From: Gymnothorax reevesii | Lineage: Eukaryota > Chordata > Actinopteri > Anguilliformes > Muraenidae | Length of the DNA stretch: 64,000 bases | NCBI GenBank assembly: GCA_029721435.1 | Contig: CM056577.1 | Coordinates: 117,364,219-117,428,218 of the forward strand | Direction: 5' to 3' | Part shown: positions 45,812 through 57,931 of the stretch, piece after piece | Position numbering within the stretch: position 1 is the first letter of the stretch | Layout of the letters: the number at the start of each line of letters is the position of its first letter | Translations under genes and position numbers: made by a program | The notes under the pieces: model-generated | The model's database searches: none | What the model saw: only the letters and a program-made list of their open reading frames with translations | What the model was told of the DNA's origin: nothing

Positions 45812-46520
45812 GATGGTTAATGATCGTGAAACACAGATGTGGCGCTCAGGCAAAGCTAGAAGGTAGCAGCTACATGGCCAAGTTTCTAGCTAGCTTTGAT
45901 CACAATTAATTTAAACGAACATTATAATCTTGACTAAAGCAAAGTTCTACGGATTTTGTTTTGGTTGCATTTACAGCAAGTTTGTTTGCTGTGTCATGTG
46001 ATACCGTGAAACTTCCGTTACTGGCTGTCCGTTAGCATGTATGCTACCTTCCCAATTTCGTAAATGGCACCAATTTCTTTAGTCAGCAGGATTTCAGGTC
46101 CAGTGGGACCTAGGACCATCAATCTTCCTGCCATTTACGAAATTAGAAAGATGCTAAACCTGCATCAACTATCGCCTGGTAGCTACATCTGTCTGGCTTG
46201 ATGCATGCAAGAGTATGCTGGCTTGGCTAATTAACCATAACTTCAGACAACAAGCCTAATGTAGCAAGCTGTAAGTTTGAAGTACACAAATTTTGTGTTG
46301 GCTAGGTCACACAGCGAACATTTTCCCTGTTTCATCTTCAGTCGTGAAACCTTGCTTTACTTATTGCCAATAAAACTTACATTTTCTGTGAAATGTGTCT
46401 GTGTCTCTGTTGCCATCATATATGTGCTTAGTCTAAACATTGTAGCCAACAAGGTGTTCGTGCTTACCAGGTGCTAAAGATCTCTGAGGAAAAGCAAAGA
46501 ACTTCACAATCCCGAGGTCC
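45812..46520 (+). repeat. Unclassified dispersed repeat, copy 1 (inverted relative to copy 2)
   Basis: It shares with the complement of 48825-49465: GATGGTTAATGAT, GGTAGCAGCTACAT, the TAATTAATTTAA-like core, GGCTAGGTCACACAGCGAAC, TTCATCTTCAGTCGTGAAAC, CCTTGCTTTACTTATTGCCA, ATAAAACTTACATTTTCTG, and CTAAAGATCTCTGAGG. A small palindrome lies within it (AATTTCGTAAATGGCA near 46055 and its complement near 46133). No coding motif was recognised. Confidence 0.65.
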
Positions 46521-47303
46521 ATAAGTCTGCGATGTGACACGTTTTACTGACATGCAAGTATTACTATTACTGAACGGCATGCTTTGCTTTGCTACGTTTA
46601 CAATAAAATCGGAGTACGTATAAGCGAGGAAAATCATTATTGTTGCGCTTCTTTCATCCATCATTACATGCGATTGCGTTCTGACTGTGAGAAAGTGAAT
46701 TTACCGTGCACCATTTTTTTCTCTTTTGTTTGCAGGATTTTGGGTGGAATCCGAGAAGAATCAAAGACTTCTAATGTATCATGTTGTCGCTAGACACATT
46801 GGGGTGGAATTGTTCTCATTTTATGTTTGTTCAAAACATGCTAGGGACTGCAAGCAAAATGATGACACTGAGATATGACTCCGGTCCCCCACAAATTCTT
46901 ACTTTACAAAGATTTTATTGCCCAGGCTTTATGACAATGCTCTGATGCCATAATTTGTAATAACGTACCAGTTCCTGCTTCTCTCTCAAGTCGTTTCCTG
47001 AATTGACTATTTTTTATTCAAACTGTCATTATAGCCTCATTCCATGATTGCCCATCTCTTAAGGTTTCGGGAAAAAAGGGGGAAAATGCACTTTTTGGGC
47101 CGCACGAAAGAACAGGCAGCCAATATGGGAATTTGGCAAAAAATAAATAATAAATAACTAAGGCAATTATGCGGAGTTGCTTACGGAATAATGCTCAGAA
47201 CAGATGCAATACTTGGTCATATGCAGAACTCCGCGTTGTGTTTCACAGTGAGGATAAATGTTCAGCTTTCAGTCGAAATTTTTGATTAATACTCAGAAGA
47301 GCC

Positions 47304-47793
47304 AGCTGCCGGGTGGCTCACACGGTTAAGGCACTGCTCTGCAGTACAGAGGTGATCACCACATCGCGAGTTCGAGCCCCGGCGTACCCACCGGCAGGGG
47401 TCGGCAGCTTTTTCAGAGTAGCGCACAATTGGCTATCGCGCTACAGGGTTTCAAATTGGGAAGGGACTGCCGGATTTGGGTATATATCAGCTTTGTTCGT
47501 TGCTCCAGCGCCTCCTGCTGGCCAGACGGGCGCTCGTCAGGAAGACTCCGGGTTGGTTCATGTCCGGGTATCCTCCACTCTCGTTCTGAACTTGCGAAGA
47601 TTCAACCAATGAGTGTATAAGAATCAGTGGCAGACAGGCACGTGCTTCGGAGGAGAGCCGTGAACTGTCTCACTATCCTGAGTTGGCAGCAAGGGGTCGC
47701 ATACGAGCAAGCTTTGTACATAGTTCCCCAATTGGGCATTCCAGATTCAGGTGGGATTGGAGATGCCAAATTTATAAAAGAAAAAAAAAAAAA
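47304..47793 (+). mobile_element. tRNA-derived SINE, full length with poly(A) and 15-bp target-site duplication
   Basis: The head (47304-47385) reads like a tRNA gene: A-box-like TGGCTCACACGG and B box GAGTTCGAGCC within ATCGCGAGTTCGAGCCCCGG. A body of about 390 bp follows, including CTCCAGCGCCTCCTGCTGGC, and a tail AAAAGAAAAAAAAAAAAAA. The flanks ATACTCAGAAGAGCC (47289-47303) and ATACTTAGAAGAGCC (47794-47808) differ at one base. At about 490 bp it is long for a SINE. I cannot name the family. Confidence 0.88.
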
Positions 47794-48639
47794 ATACTTA
47801 GAAGAGCCGTGTCTATTGAGGCATAAAGCTTGGGCGTTGAGTGAATACAAAGTTTTTATAGTGGTCAAGCTGTCCAATTATGGTTTATGGTCATTTCTGA
47901 TTAAAGAAACAGGTAAATTTGCTTGATCGCGGAGAGTCAGAACGCGTAATTATATGCAATTATGCGTGCATGACACGCAACGTTACTGGTTTGCCTCTCC
48001 TACATAATCCAACATTGCTGTGTCTAAACATAAAGCGAAGCATTACATTCCATTTGATAGACTTATATGTCGGCAATGTGTGTCACATCGCAAGCTTTGA
48101 CCGAGTCAGTGTCGGCGCCAGAACTGGATTTGGGGAAGCACAGATGCATCTTTTTTTTTTAACAATAGTTAGTCCTGCCCAGTTGCCAATTTGGGAAAAG
48201 ATAGACAAGTTTTTCAATCATTCTAATGATCCATTGGCAGAAGACATGGCCTCTCCCCCTATGCAATCCAACAGCAGCAAAATAAAGGGCTTAATTCAGA
48301 ACTGAAATATAATTTACTTATAAACAGGCCTTTATGAAAGACAAACTGCTCTGGAACTTCTGAGCTACTTTATGAGCACATCAGGGGATCTACCGTGCAT
48401 TCTATGATCGTTTAAATTACTGAAATGAGATGAAACAGCAGTGAAAAACCTTTGTGCATTTTTCAATGACGCTGATTTAAATGCACCAAAGTGGTGGTCC
48501 GCATCACCTGACTAACGGGGAGAACTAGCAACGCCTGATGCTGTGGAGTGTTTTCAGAGTGAATGTATTTCTAATTTAGACTAGAGTGTTCAGGTGAACA
48601 CGTGCCACCTGCGAAGCTTTGGTTTGGAGTGACTACCAA

Positions 48640-48735
48640 CTGAAAGTGTGACTACCGGACAGACAGACAGACGGACGGACGGACGGACAGACAGACGCCG
48701 GACAAAGTGATCCCTATGTGCCGCTATGCTTTGCA
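48640..48735 (+). repeat. Probable GACGGAC repeat-family fragment
   Basis: It contains GTGACTACCGGACAGACAGA, then GACGGACGGACGGACGGACA and GATCCCTATGTGCCGCTATG, matching the right-hand part of the family. The 5' boundary was not recognised and the terminal hairpin is weak. Confidence 0.45.
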
Positions 48736-48824
48736 GGCGACACAAAAATGATTGCACACAAGTCAGGGCTAATAATTGTTTTAAAGGAATGCTGTGTCCC
48801 CCAAAATCCCAGTTATGGCGTCCA

Positions 48825-49465
48825 CACTGCTTCGAGTTGATGTGGTTCCTCGCTCTTCCCAAAGAGATCTTTAGCTCTTGGCTCTTATGAACATCTTGCC
48901 TGCTACAGTGTTGAGACCAGGCAATTATGCCATGGCAAACAGAAACACATGAACACATTTGTCAGAAAATATACATTTTATTGGCAGTAAATAAAGCAAG
49001 GTTTCACAACTGAAGATGGAAAACGGAATGTTGGCTATGTGACCCGGCCACGCTTAGAGTTTCTCCGCTATGCCCGTTGTTGTGAAGTTATAGCTAGTCA
49101 TCGGTAAGCTTAGTCAAGCCAGTGCACCCTTCTTTTGCAGGCAACAAATCAGACACGCATTGCTACCTAGGTCACCCATAGGTGCATAATGGACATTCTG
49201 GCAGGAAACGTTAATGTAAACAAACGCAGTTAAACAGACAGCCAGCAATATGCGCTTCACAGGATCAAACGACACAGTAGACAAACAACTTACGGCAAGT
49301 TTAAAAATAGCCAAAAACTAAAACCGAATCCGAAAAACTTAACGTCGTCTGAAATTAAAATATTCTTAAATTAATTAGGATCAAAAGGTACTTGCTAGTG
49401 ACTTTGCTATGTAGCTGCTACCTGCTAGCCACCACTATTTTACAATCATTAACCATCTTAATCAT
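48825..49465 (-). repeat. Unclassified dispersed repeat, copy 2
   Basis: Read on the minus strand it follows copy 1 (45812-46520) through GATGGTTAATGATTGTAAAA, GGTAGCAGCTACATAGCAAA, GGGTCACATAGCCAACATTC, TTCAGTTGTGAAACCTTGCT, TGCCAATAAAATGTATATTT and CTAAAGATCTCTTTGGGAAG. Identity looks like roughly 75-85 percent, with indels in the middle. The two copies form an inverted pair about 2.3 kb apart. Confidence 0.65.
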
Positions 49466-52400
49466 AAAAGAACTGCACAAAAAATTACTTGCATCACTTG
49501 TCCAACGATTTTGTAAGAAACAATTATCACCATATCAGTGAAGTGAAAGAACGCATCTAGAAAAAATGTCCCAGCTTCATGCGGAGCAGTCCTGTACTCT
49601 AATAACAGGGACAGATGCTAACCGGAAATGCAAGGCACCATTTCTGTTTTACAACCCTGCCTGGGCAGGTGTAGAATGAAGTATCATGTGATATAGGCCA
49701 TTGCTTCTTCCTGTTATCCATATGCCTGACGAAGATCCAGGGTGATCGAAACGTTGCTTGTTTTAATTTAATAAAGTTTACTTTTGGAGCTCATTTGGCA
49801 GTGTGCAGACCTACCTTTTTCAACTAATTTTCAACCCCGAAATGTAAAATAGGCTTATTAATGAAAGGGCTCCAACTTTAGTTTGGAAAATGAGGCATAT
49901 GAAAATTCAACCCGGGCGTGAAATGCGGGTAATGAAACAGAAAAAGTGACCGATGGCCCAGAAGTAGCTGCTCGATGGTTTAAATTCAACAATCTGCTTG
50001 AAGACCTGGCAACCCTGCCACTGGTTACAGTTTAATCAGTCAGACCTAGGCGGAGAAGTTTTGGTTTCCACACGATGCCACTGAGGCAGAGTTTGGAGAG
50101 TGTTCTGTGCAGACAGGCTAGCAAAACATGACCAATGGCGGTGACTCAGCTCAGGCAGTGAGCCAATAAAAATCACCGCTGGTAATTGGTGCCTTGGTAC
50201 CACTTACAGCGGAATAAAGACTCCAAGTAGCAGCCTTTATACAAGACTGTCAACTCAATTAGTCTCAATATATGCGAGTGGAAGGGTGAGGGGAGCAAAT
50301 GACCAACCCTGACAGACCAAAGGGGGGGCAGAGGGAATTACTGGATGATCTGGCGGATCCGTGACTCCTGATTAAGAAGTACCCCTTGCCTCACATCATT
50401 ATACACGGTCGTGTATCCAGGAAGCAAAATTTAATGGTGTGATGCATGCAGCACTATTAACCACATTGAGACTTGGTCTTGAGACAGTGCTCCCTCCGCC
50501 CCTGTAAGTCCCAGTATAGGCTGAGGACACCCCATTCTCTATTCCATTCAAGGAGAACGTAAACATAAGACAAGAAATTAATCTCCCCCTGCCACAAGAA
50601 AATGCTTTCCCCTCATATAATAGTCTCTCAGTGTGCTGAGCCGTTGAGCAGCTGTGCCAGCTGGACAACAGTAAATGTTTTGCGAGCGAATCGGACACAG
50701 GTTATGTGACTTCATCTCTGAGCGTCAGACAACGACTGACTCGACGGCTGTGCAGTGCGGACTCTGGCTCCAAATGGCACAGTACGACTAGAGAAGTAAA
50801 CGTTTGAGTGTTGAAACGCTTTTCCCCCCCAAACGTAAGGAAAGCTGACATCGCAGAGACTCATTCTGTAAGTTTCTCGACAGTCCACAGTTAAGCATCT
50901 CACGATCACGCCATCTCGCTCCCAGTTTGGCGTGTACAGACACATACCCCATCCCTGGAATCCAACATTTCCCGTCGCAGCAGCCAATCGGGGTGAGGCT
51001 CTCGGAACACAGCCAATCAGGCTCACCTTGTGACTGAGGGAGCAGGGGCACGAGGTGGTGACGTGACTTGCAGCTGTGCATCATAATCAAATTCACAGGC
51101 CTCTCCTTCAGCCAGCTAATCACACGCCCCACAGGCACCTGCAGGAACCCCTTCCATAGAGTACATGCACACAGGGGCACAAAAGTTACACGCACAACAT
51201 TGACACTACACAGACCACACATCCGTACAGTATGGAAACAAACAGGCTCAAGAGCCCGCCCTGCAGCTCAGCCTCCTCCTCCCCTGCAGCCGCCTCTCCC
51301 TCTTTACAGCTGCACAGGGAAGGAAATGATGTCAGCGGCCAGGAATTCCACCGCCTCAGCTGCGCGTGAGTGTGTGTAAGCAATCCTCCCTCTGCCGCGA
51401 ACCAGTGGTCCCCAACAACACAGCCCATCAGGGCCTCTCTATGAGCTCAGTCATGTGATCGCCATGGTGAAATCCCACTGGCCGAGTGCCAGCCAGGCCT
51501 TTCTGTTTCACACTCTAACACAGATGCCGACAGCAGACTGACGGACTGGTCAACCACTTCCAATATAAGAGCCTGGGCAGAATGTGGAATGGCATTTATG
51601 CACCACCTCTCTGAAAGCACCAGGTCTGTTAAGGCTTGACTGGTACCACTTACCCCGCTAACTGTTCTTCGGAGTATACAAAACCAACAGATGAACATTA
51701 AAGAAAACAAAAGCCTAACACGAGAGATGAGGGTCTACTGGAAAAACACTCCTTTAGGCACACCCCCCACCAGAGACACAAATACCACACAACAATGCAG
51801 ACCACCCAGGCAAAACAAATGGACACTTTTTTTTTTTTTTTTTAGTCAAACGATGTCAAACCCTTCAGCACTGAAGAGAGAAGAGGGTAAAAATAAGCAA
51901 CAGGAAAGAACCAATAGGAGCCATGAGGCAGGCAGTGTCACACAAAAAACTTGCCCCCACCAATCACTGACAGACAGTGTTTTGCGGGACAGACTTTGGG
52001 AAAATAGGCAAAGTATTTTTAATTCAAGGGCAATTTTGAGCACATGCCTTGTGATTTTGGGTGGAATTCAAGACTTGGGGGGGCCTTTTTCTCCGCTTCA
52101 TTTCCCACCCTGATTCCCCCCCCAATAGAGTCAAGGATTTTCAGAGGTGCAACCACAATTGAACTCATGAAAAATGGCTAGCATTTAGCTCAAATATTGC
52201 TCGCCTGCCCCAGCCAATGAGCATGCTCAAGTATGCGCTTTAAAGCAAGCCAAGAAAACCTCTTTTACTGCATACATTCAATAATGTCTGTAATTGCGAT
52301 CTGGGCAAAAATGGCAAATAAGAAGCCAATGAATCATCCCACAGGGTGCAATTTTGACGGCAGCCGTCATTCTAATAATAACCAGCAATGTTTTCATGCA

Positions 52401-54266
52401 CCGAAACTGCACTGGACCATAAAGGAACATTACCGGCATAATGCAGCTCCCGCAGACGTCAGGAAATTAATTCTCACATAAAGGGCTTCAGGATTTTTAA
52501 TACGCACAGATTCGGAAGGTTCTTCAGCGCTGTGCGGAACTGCGGATCCCATTACATGAAGCAGGGATCAGAACTTGCACCATTCGCCAAAGGGTACGAC
52601 GGCAAAGGGCACGACGGAGTTCTGTACCATTCTGTCCTCAATTAATCTCTGACTTTCAAACCACACATCAGATGATGAACAAACATCAAGGTAATTATAG
52701 AACCATAATATCTAGGCTTGTGGCATTTCATACCGGCGAAATTATCTGGACCCTGACGGGGAAAAAATAATCATCTCTGATTGGAATATGGGTCTGGCCA
52801 TGCTTTTATATCACTACAATTTTGATGTTCATTGGGCTATAACTTTTTAACCAGATAACGTATATAAACTTGAAATGCATGTTTCGAGAGGTTTTTACAA
52901 GTACTTTAACATGGTATACTCAATGGATTGTTAGAATAATTTTTAAGTGTGAAATTAGCAAAAATGTGCTTGGTTACAGTACTACCAAAAGAGGACATCA
53001 GATTTGACAAGGTGTACGCAAAGATGCAAAACATGCTGTTCTCATTACAAATTGGAGTCAACCTGGTTTCAATATTGCAATAAACCAATTAAACTATGTT
53101 CTCAGCAAAACTGAGAATTTCTTAGATTTACTAGGGAAAAGAATATGGTTACGTCATTACAAGCTGTATTGGTTACGTCACTACAGAACTAGATGTTCAT
53201 GAGAAAAAGTTAGGTTAACTTCAAGAAAAGAACTAAAATAGGTAATATAAAATACTTTTATTATGAAAGAAACATTCAGTATCACAGATCTACATTATTA
53301 TTCCATAAGTCTGTCATGACAGCAATCTATATGGTCATAATGCAACATCTTAAAGTCTTTTGCAATAGCTTACTTTCTGGATCTCACTTTAATGTTGTGA
53401 CAGAATAAGAAAGTTATTTAAAAGTCTCTGTACTTCTCCTGTACAGCTTTAAAATCTGCTTTGGTGAGCTTGAGCAAGCTTGTTCTGGTTGGAGATGCAC
53501 TTTAAATGGCTGTAATTTTTTTTCCCCACATCTTGTATTGAAAAAAAAAAACAAAGTTAGTTCCATAAACTAGGCTGATCTTGTTAAGCAACAAGATCAG
53601 CCCATTCACTGTGTGTTACAAAGAAAAAATTATTTTAATCACACATGTTCACTTTTGCTTGGCCAGACCCCTATTCAATAATCCAGTCCAAATATTCAAT
53701 CAAGGCATGTCAGAAAGTTGAGAAAATACAAAGGCAATTCCATCTCAAATTGATCAGTAGCCTGGGCATTTGTGACCACCATCTCTCAGATTGTCCCAGC
53801 CATTTTAAAAATAGCCTTTTACACGAGTCGCGATGTGCCCTCCCACTTTTTTTCAAACACTTTTTTCACAATAAATCAAAAACTATAGCACCTATTGGCA
53901 ATCGTGTAATTTTTCATGCTTATTCTGAATATGCAGTCAAATAAGTGATAGCTGCTATGGTTCGGAAACTATTGGATGAAAACCTTTTTCGGGGGTACCA
54001 AACTTTGGCCCCTCCTACCTCAATGCTGCCACCTGATATCAAAATGGAACTTTTGTGCTCATCATCATCACTTCAACTCTAGAATATCAAAAAATTAGAG
54101 AGGTCTTTTGCTTTGTCTTGATGTAATCCTCCAAAACATAAAATAGATATTTTGTGAAAACAAAATAATCGCCACGTATACACATATGTACGGAGTATAA
54201 AGTAGTATTTATAGGAATATTGCAAAACTATAGCAAAAGGTCAGCAGTTTGTAGACTAGTAATTTA
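49466..54266. other. Long stretch without a recognisable gene
   Basis: Notable points are CTGACGA...GAAAC at 49726-49752, an AATAAAG nearby (49770-49776), and a T17 run at about 51827-51843. Frames of up to 144 codons have no recognisable domain. Confidence 0.35.
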
Positions 54267-55034
54267 CACTGAACAAAAATATAAATGCCCCATGTCAAAT
54301 TTTTGAGTTTTTATAAAAAAAAAAACCCGGAACCGGAATTAGTCTGCGAATAGCACTCTTCTCCAGCGTGCCAAGGGCCGTCATACGTGTACATTTGCCT
54401 GTGCGAGTCGGTTTCGATGCCGGACAGCAGTGAGATCCAGACCACGGTGAAGATGCCAAGCGTGCAAGCTGGCTTCTCGCAGGCGGTTACGGACTGTCTG
54501 TGGTGTGATGCGTATGTTGTGCAGACCAACGGTCTCATCCACTGTGTGTGTCGCTGATCTGAGCCGATCCCGCAGGCGGACGAGCCGGATGTGATCTTGT
54601 GCTGGTGTGGTCACACGTGGCCGATGTGGAAGAGGTTGATTTGCAGTACTGCCCGTCTGTCGGAAGCGAACTCTCAAACGGCGTATCGTCCAATAGTTAA
54701 CATTCCGCTGCACAGCAACCGCTCTGGTGGACGCCCTTGCATCCAGCATGCCAATGGCACGTTCCCGCATGACCCAAGACATCTGAGGCATGACGACAAA
54801 ATTTGACATTTTGGGGTGGCCTTTTAATGTCCCCAGTATAAGGAGCGTCCGGGTACTGCTCATTCTGTCTGATCACCGTCTGGAAATGCCACACCCATGT
54901 ACTGAGTGAAATCACTGCATCACTGAGCAAATGCTCACTGACAGATATGGATTAAAAAGTCACTGCTCACTTAGAGTTGTTAATTCCACGTGGCATCAAT
55001 ATTTGACATGGGGTATTTATATTTTTGTTCAGTG
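54267..55034 (-). mobile_element. Tc1-like family B, internally deleted copy 2
   Basis: Element of 768 bp with inverted ends CACTGAACAAAAATATAAAT and its complement TTTATATTTTTGTTCAGTG. The left target site TA (54265-54266) is intact and the right one has mutated to CA. Its transposase half is on the minus strand. The deletion of the catalytic core falls at the same place as in the nested copy at 8891-9678, so both descend from one non-autonomous subfamily. Confidence 0.88.
54381..54863 (-). pseudogene. Tc1-like transposase, N-terminal DNA-binding half (160 codons)
   Basis: This open frame runs from MSSTRTLLILGTLKGHPKMS through the first helix-turn-helix (RAIGMLDARASTRAVAVQRN then RRLRVRFRQTGSTANQP) and the second DNA-binding region (RLRDRLRSATHTVDETVG, then ISPQTVRNRLRE-like TPQTVRNRLREASLHA). 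It stops before the DDE catalytic core, which is deleted. The protein could at most bind TIRs. It is better preserved than its sister copy at 9.1-9.6 kb. Confidence 0.82.
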
Positions 55035-55168
55035 CAGCATGGATTTGCTCTGCACAATCTGTACCCAGGTACCTTGCGCACTCTAAGAGGTCACATAACT
55101 AGCACTTGTTTACTGCCTTGAAACAAAAACATGGCATCAGTTGAAGTGGGCTCTCTCATTCATTAAGC

Positions 55169-56119
55169 CAGTGGCCTTCAACGTCGTTCCTGGGGACCCA
55201 CTGTGTATGCTGGTTTTTGTTCCAACCGCAATTGTAATTGCAGATTTTTAACAATCTGTTAATTTGTCTTTAAGTGCATTTAATGTTTAGAGCAGTTATG
55301 TGCCCTCTTAACTCACAAGTTAACAGAAATATCAAGGTTTGCCATTTTATATGGAATAAAAAAAAAATACCATACCCACATTGCAATGTATTAGAAACTA
55401 GATTTAGTCAGTAAGCATGGCTTACAGGATACCCCCTGCAACAACAAGTAGTCGGGCAGTACCACAGTCAATAGACCTTCCAGCAAGAAAAAAAATTTTC
55501 AAAATCGGATGAGTAGGTTATGAGATCTAGGTCCGGACGCACAGACGCACTCACACACACACACATGGACGGACAAAGCAAATCCAGTAAACCCCCCTAA
55601 ACTTCATTGCGGGGGGTATAACAACAGCTTAAAACAAGAGAAAACAATGTAACTAATCAAATTATAGATGTAGTTGGCTCCTAATTTTTGAGAACTGATT
55701 GGCACATCATGACAAATTTATCCGACAAGCAATTGGTAAAAAGTACATCCAGTTTTGTGTTAATCTAAGTTCACCTGAAGTTTTTTTTTAAATAACTTGA
55801 AACCGTTGTGTCCAGCAGCCTAATTTGGGCTTTATGGATTTCCTGAATGTCTTTGATCTGTTTGAAATGTTATATTACTTGAAATTTCTTGCAGTTAATA
55901 TATAATCACACCATTTTCTAGTGTATTTTATTCTTCATGGCATGTATGGATGTTTCTATGTAACATTTGGCTAAAGAGAGTAATTAAAACTCTCAGCATG
56001 AAAAACAACTAATTAAGACATTAACAGCTTGTTAAAATCCTGCAATTACAATTGTGGTTGGAACAAAAACCAGCAACCCTACAGGAAATGCAGCCCTCCA
56101 GAGCTGGAGTTTGACATCG
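55169..56119. mobile_element. Second copy of the CAGGGGTT-type hAT-like family, diverged ends
   Basis: The left end (CAGTGGCCTTCAACGTCGTT, then CTGTGTATGCTGGTTTTTGT) and the right part (GTGGTTGGAACAAAAACCAG, then CCCTCCAGAGCTGGAGTTTG) are inverted matches to each other and to the element at 20318-21040. The right boundary is approximate and I see no matching target-site duplication. A hairpin-ended GACGGAC repeat (55429-55619) lies inside it and is probably a later insertion. Confidence 0.65.
55429..55619 (+). repeat. Hairpin-ended GACGGAC repeat family, short member (191 bp)
   Basis: The inverted ends are ATACCCCCTGCAA (left) and TTGCGGGGGGTAT (right). Inside are AGGTTATGAGATCTAGGTCC, a (CA)n tract and GGACGGACAAAGC just before the right end. 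The order of parts is the same as in the other members. Confidence 0.65.
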
Positions 56120-57465
56120 CTCATGTCGTCATGTGACATCACCAGACTGATGCTCGCATTGGTTTGTAAGGCCTCTGTTCATTATTGGAGTCAGGGATGC
56201 ATTATGTACCCACTCAGCGCGCAGGAGACCTCAACTCAACCAGCCTCTGTAGACGCCGGTGCCTCTCAGGGTCACACACAGCGGCACAGGCTGTCAATTG
56301 TGCCAGCCGCCCACGACCTCATCTTTTCAGGACGGGAGAAAATGCGGACACACACAGAGCAAACTCTCGTAGGTGAAAGTGCTCCGATTATCCATGGCAG
56401 CAATGACGCGGAAACCAAACCTTCAAAAACGAAAAACAAAAAAAATCCTAGTGCAGTACATTAATACATACTTGTGCTGCTAGCACATAATTAAACACTA
56501 ACCACATTTCTATTCAGGCAAGGACACGCAGCCTGCTCCAAGTTAGTCAGAAGAAAGTCGAGTCTATCAAACACTACTGAGAAGCACAAAGGGCTGACTG
56601 TAGTCTGAAGATCCATTGCAACTGATTTTTTAAACAATTGATCACTTTAGGTTAGGACAGGCAGGCTTTGTTTAAAATAAAAGAAAAATATGCAGTCTAT
56701 GCAGTTACGGGACCTTTGACCAGCAGCCCTGACCGACACTCCATGACTCATCAAAATGTAAGTCTGAAGGGAGAAGCTGAAAGCAGAAGTGTCTTTACGT
56801 TCCTGTCTGAATCTTTCCCAACATCCCTATGATAACAGCACATCCACTGATGAAAGAATCCATCTTCCCTCTGATGAATCTCAATGGACAAATCGGCACA
56901 GAGGCAGTCGATGAGCTTCAAGGATCCGTCCATCCCATCCACTGCTCCGAACATGGAATACGTGCGCTAATGAGACCACGTTAACCATCACCCTGCCCTC
57001 AGAAACACAGACAGACATCAACACCCACCTGGACATCATAAAGGAAGGCAGAGGTCACCAACCCTGCTCTTGGACATCTATCTACCAACTTGTACCAAGG
57101 TTGCTGTGCAAACTTACAACTCCACTGATAAGATGCTGAACAGGATCTCTAGCTTCTGAAGTAAGTGCACCTTCTTACGTTTTTGAGTGGAAAAACCTAC
57201 AGGATGGTATCCCTGGTTACCACAGAAATTAGCGAAGAGAGAAGGCAAAGTCATTGATTTTCTAAGGCATCTGCATCTGTATAAATTCAAAACGAGTCAC
57301 TGAATCTTCATCGGGACAGTCGAGCTGGAACACGCCAAGCGCCATAGCAATCGAAAACAAACGAGGGGGAAGCAGAGGATAATTGGATTAGCAATGCAGT
57401 GATTCATGTTTTATCCTTACGTGACTAACGCTGGGAGCCTACATGAGGGAGGTTGGGTCTGCAGA

Positions 57466-57561
57466 CAGAGGTGTGTGTGTATGCATGTGTGTGTGTGTGT
57501 GTGTATGCGTGTGTGTGTATGCGTGTGTGTGTGTTTGCGTGTGTGTGTGTGTGTGTGTGTG
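57466..57561. repeat. Imperfect (GT)n microsatellite
   Basis: GT repeats are interrupted by ATGC and TTGC steps over about 95 bp. This gives false Thr/His or Val/Cys reading frames on both strands. Confidence 0.95.
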
Positions 57562-57931
57562 GTAACCTCAGGCCCAGTGACTGAGGATGGGAGCCACAGG
57601 GCAGCTCTGCTCTCCAACAGACAGTGTGTGTCACCCCGAGTTAAACTTCAACGAGACGCGGAAGCAGACGGCCATCAGTTTTATTTGGCTTGGATCAAAC
57701 TCCTAAACCAAATCAATCATTTTGTTTGAGGGTTGCGGAACACAGAGCATTCGGTTCAAGGCTGAATACACAACACGTATTGATTTTACCCGATCGATCG
57801 CATCCGTCCATCGAGATTATTTACCGTGAAGTACCTCCTAGAAGAGGCAATATAGAAAGTGTAGAACAAGCCGAGAAAGCTGCAGCAATTTACCTCCAGT
57901 AAAACACGACTGAAGTGATCAGCACTAACTA

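Noticed and set aside
47304..47385. Possible functional tRNA gene
   Set aside because: The A and B boxes are continuous with a SINE body, poly(A) tail and target-site duplications, so it is a retroposon head.
48655..48700. GACA/GACG repeats considered as a CRISPR-like array
   Set aside because: The units are 4 bp without spacers in a vertebrate genome. This is a short tandem repeat within a dispersed repeat family.
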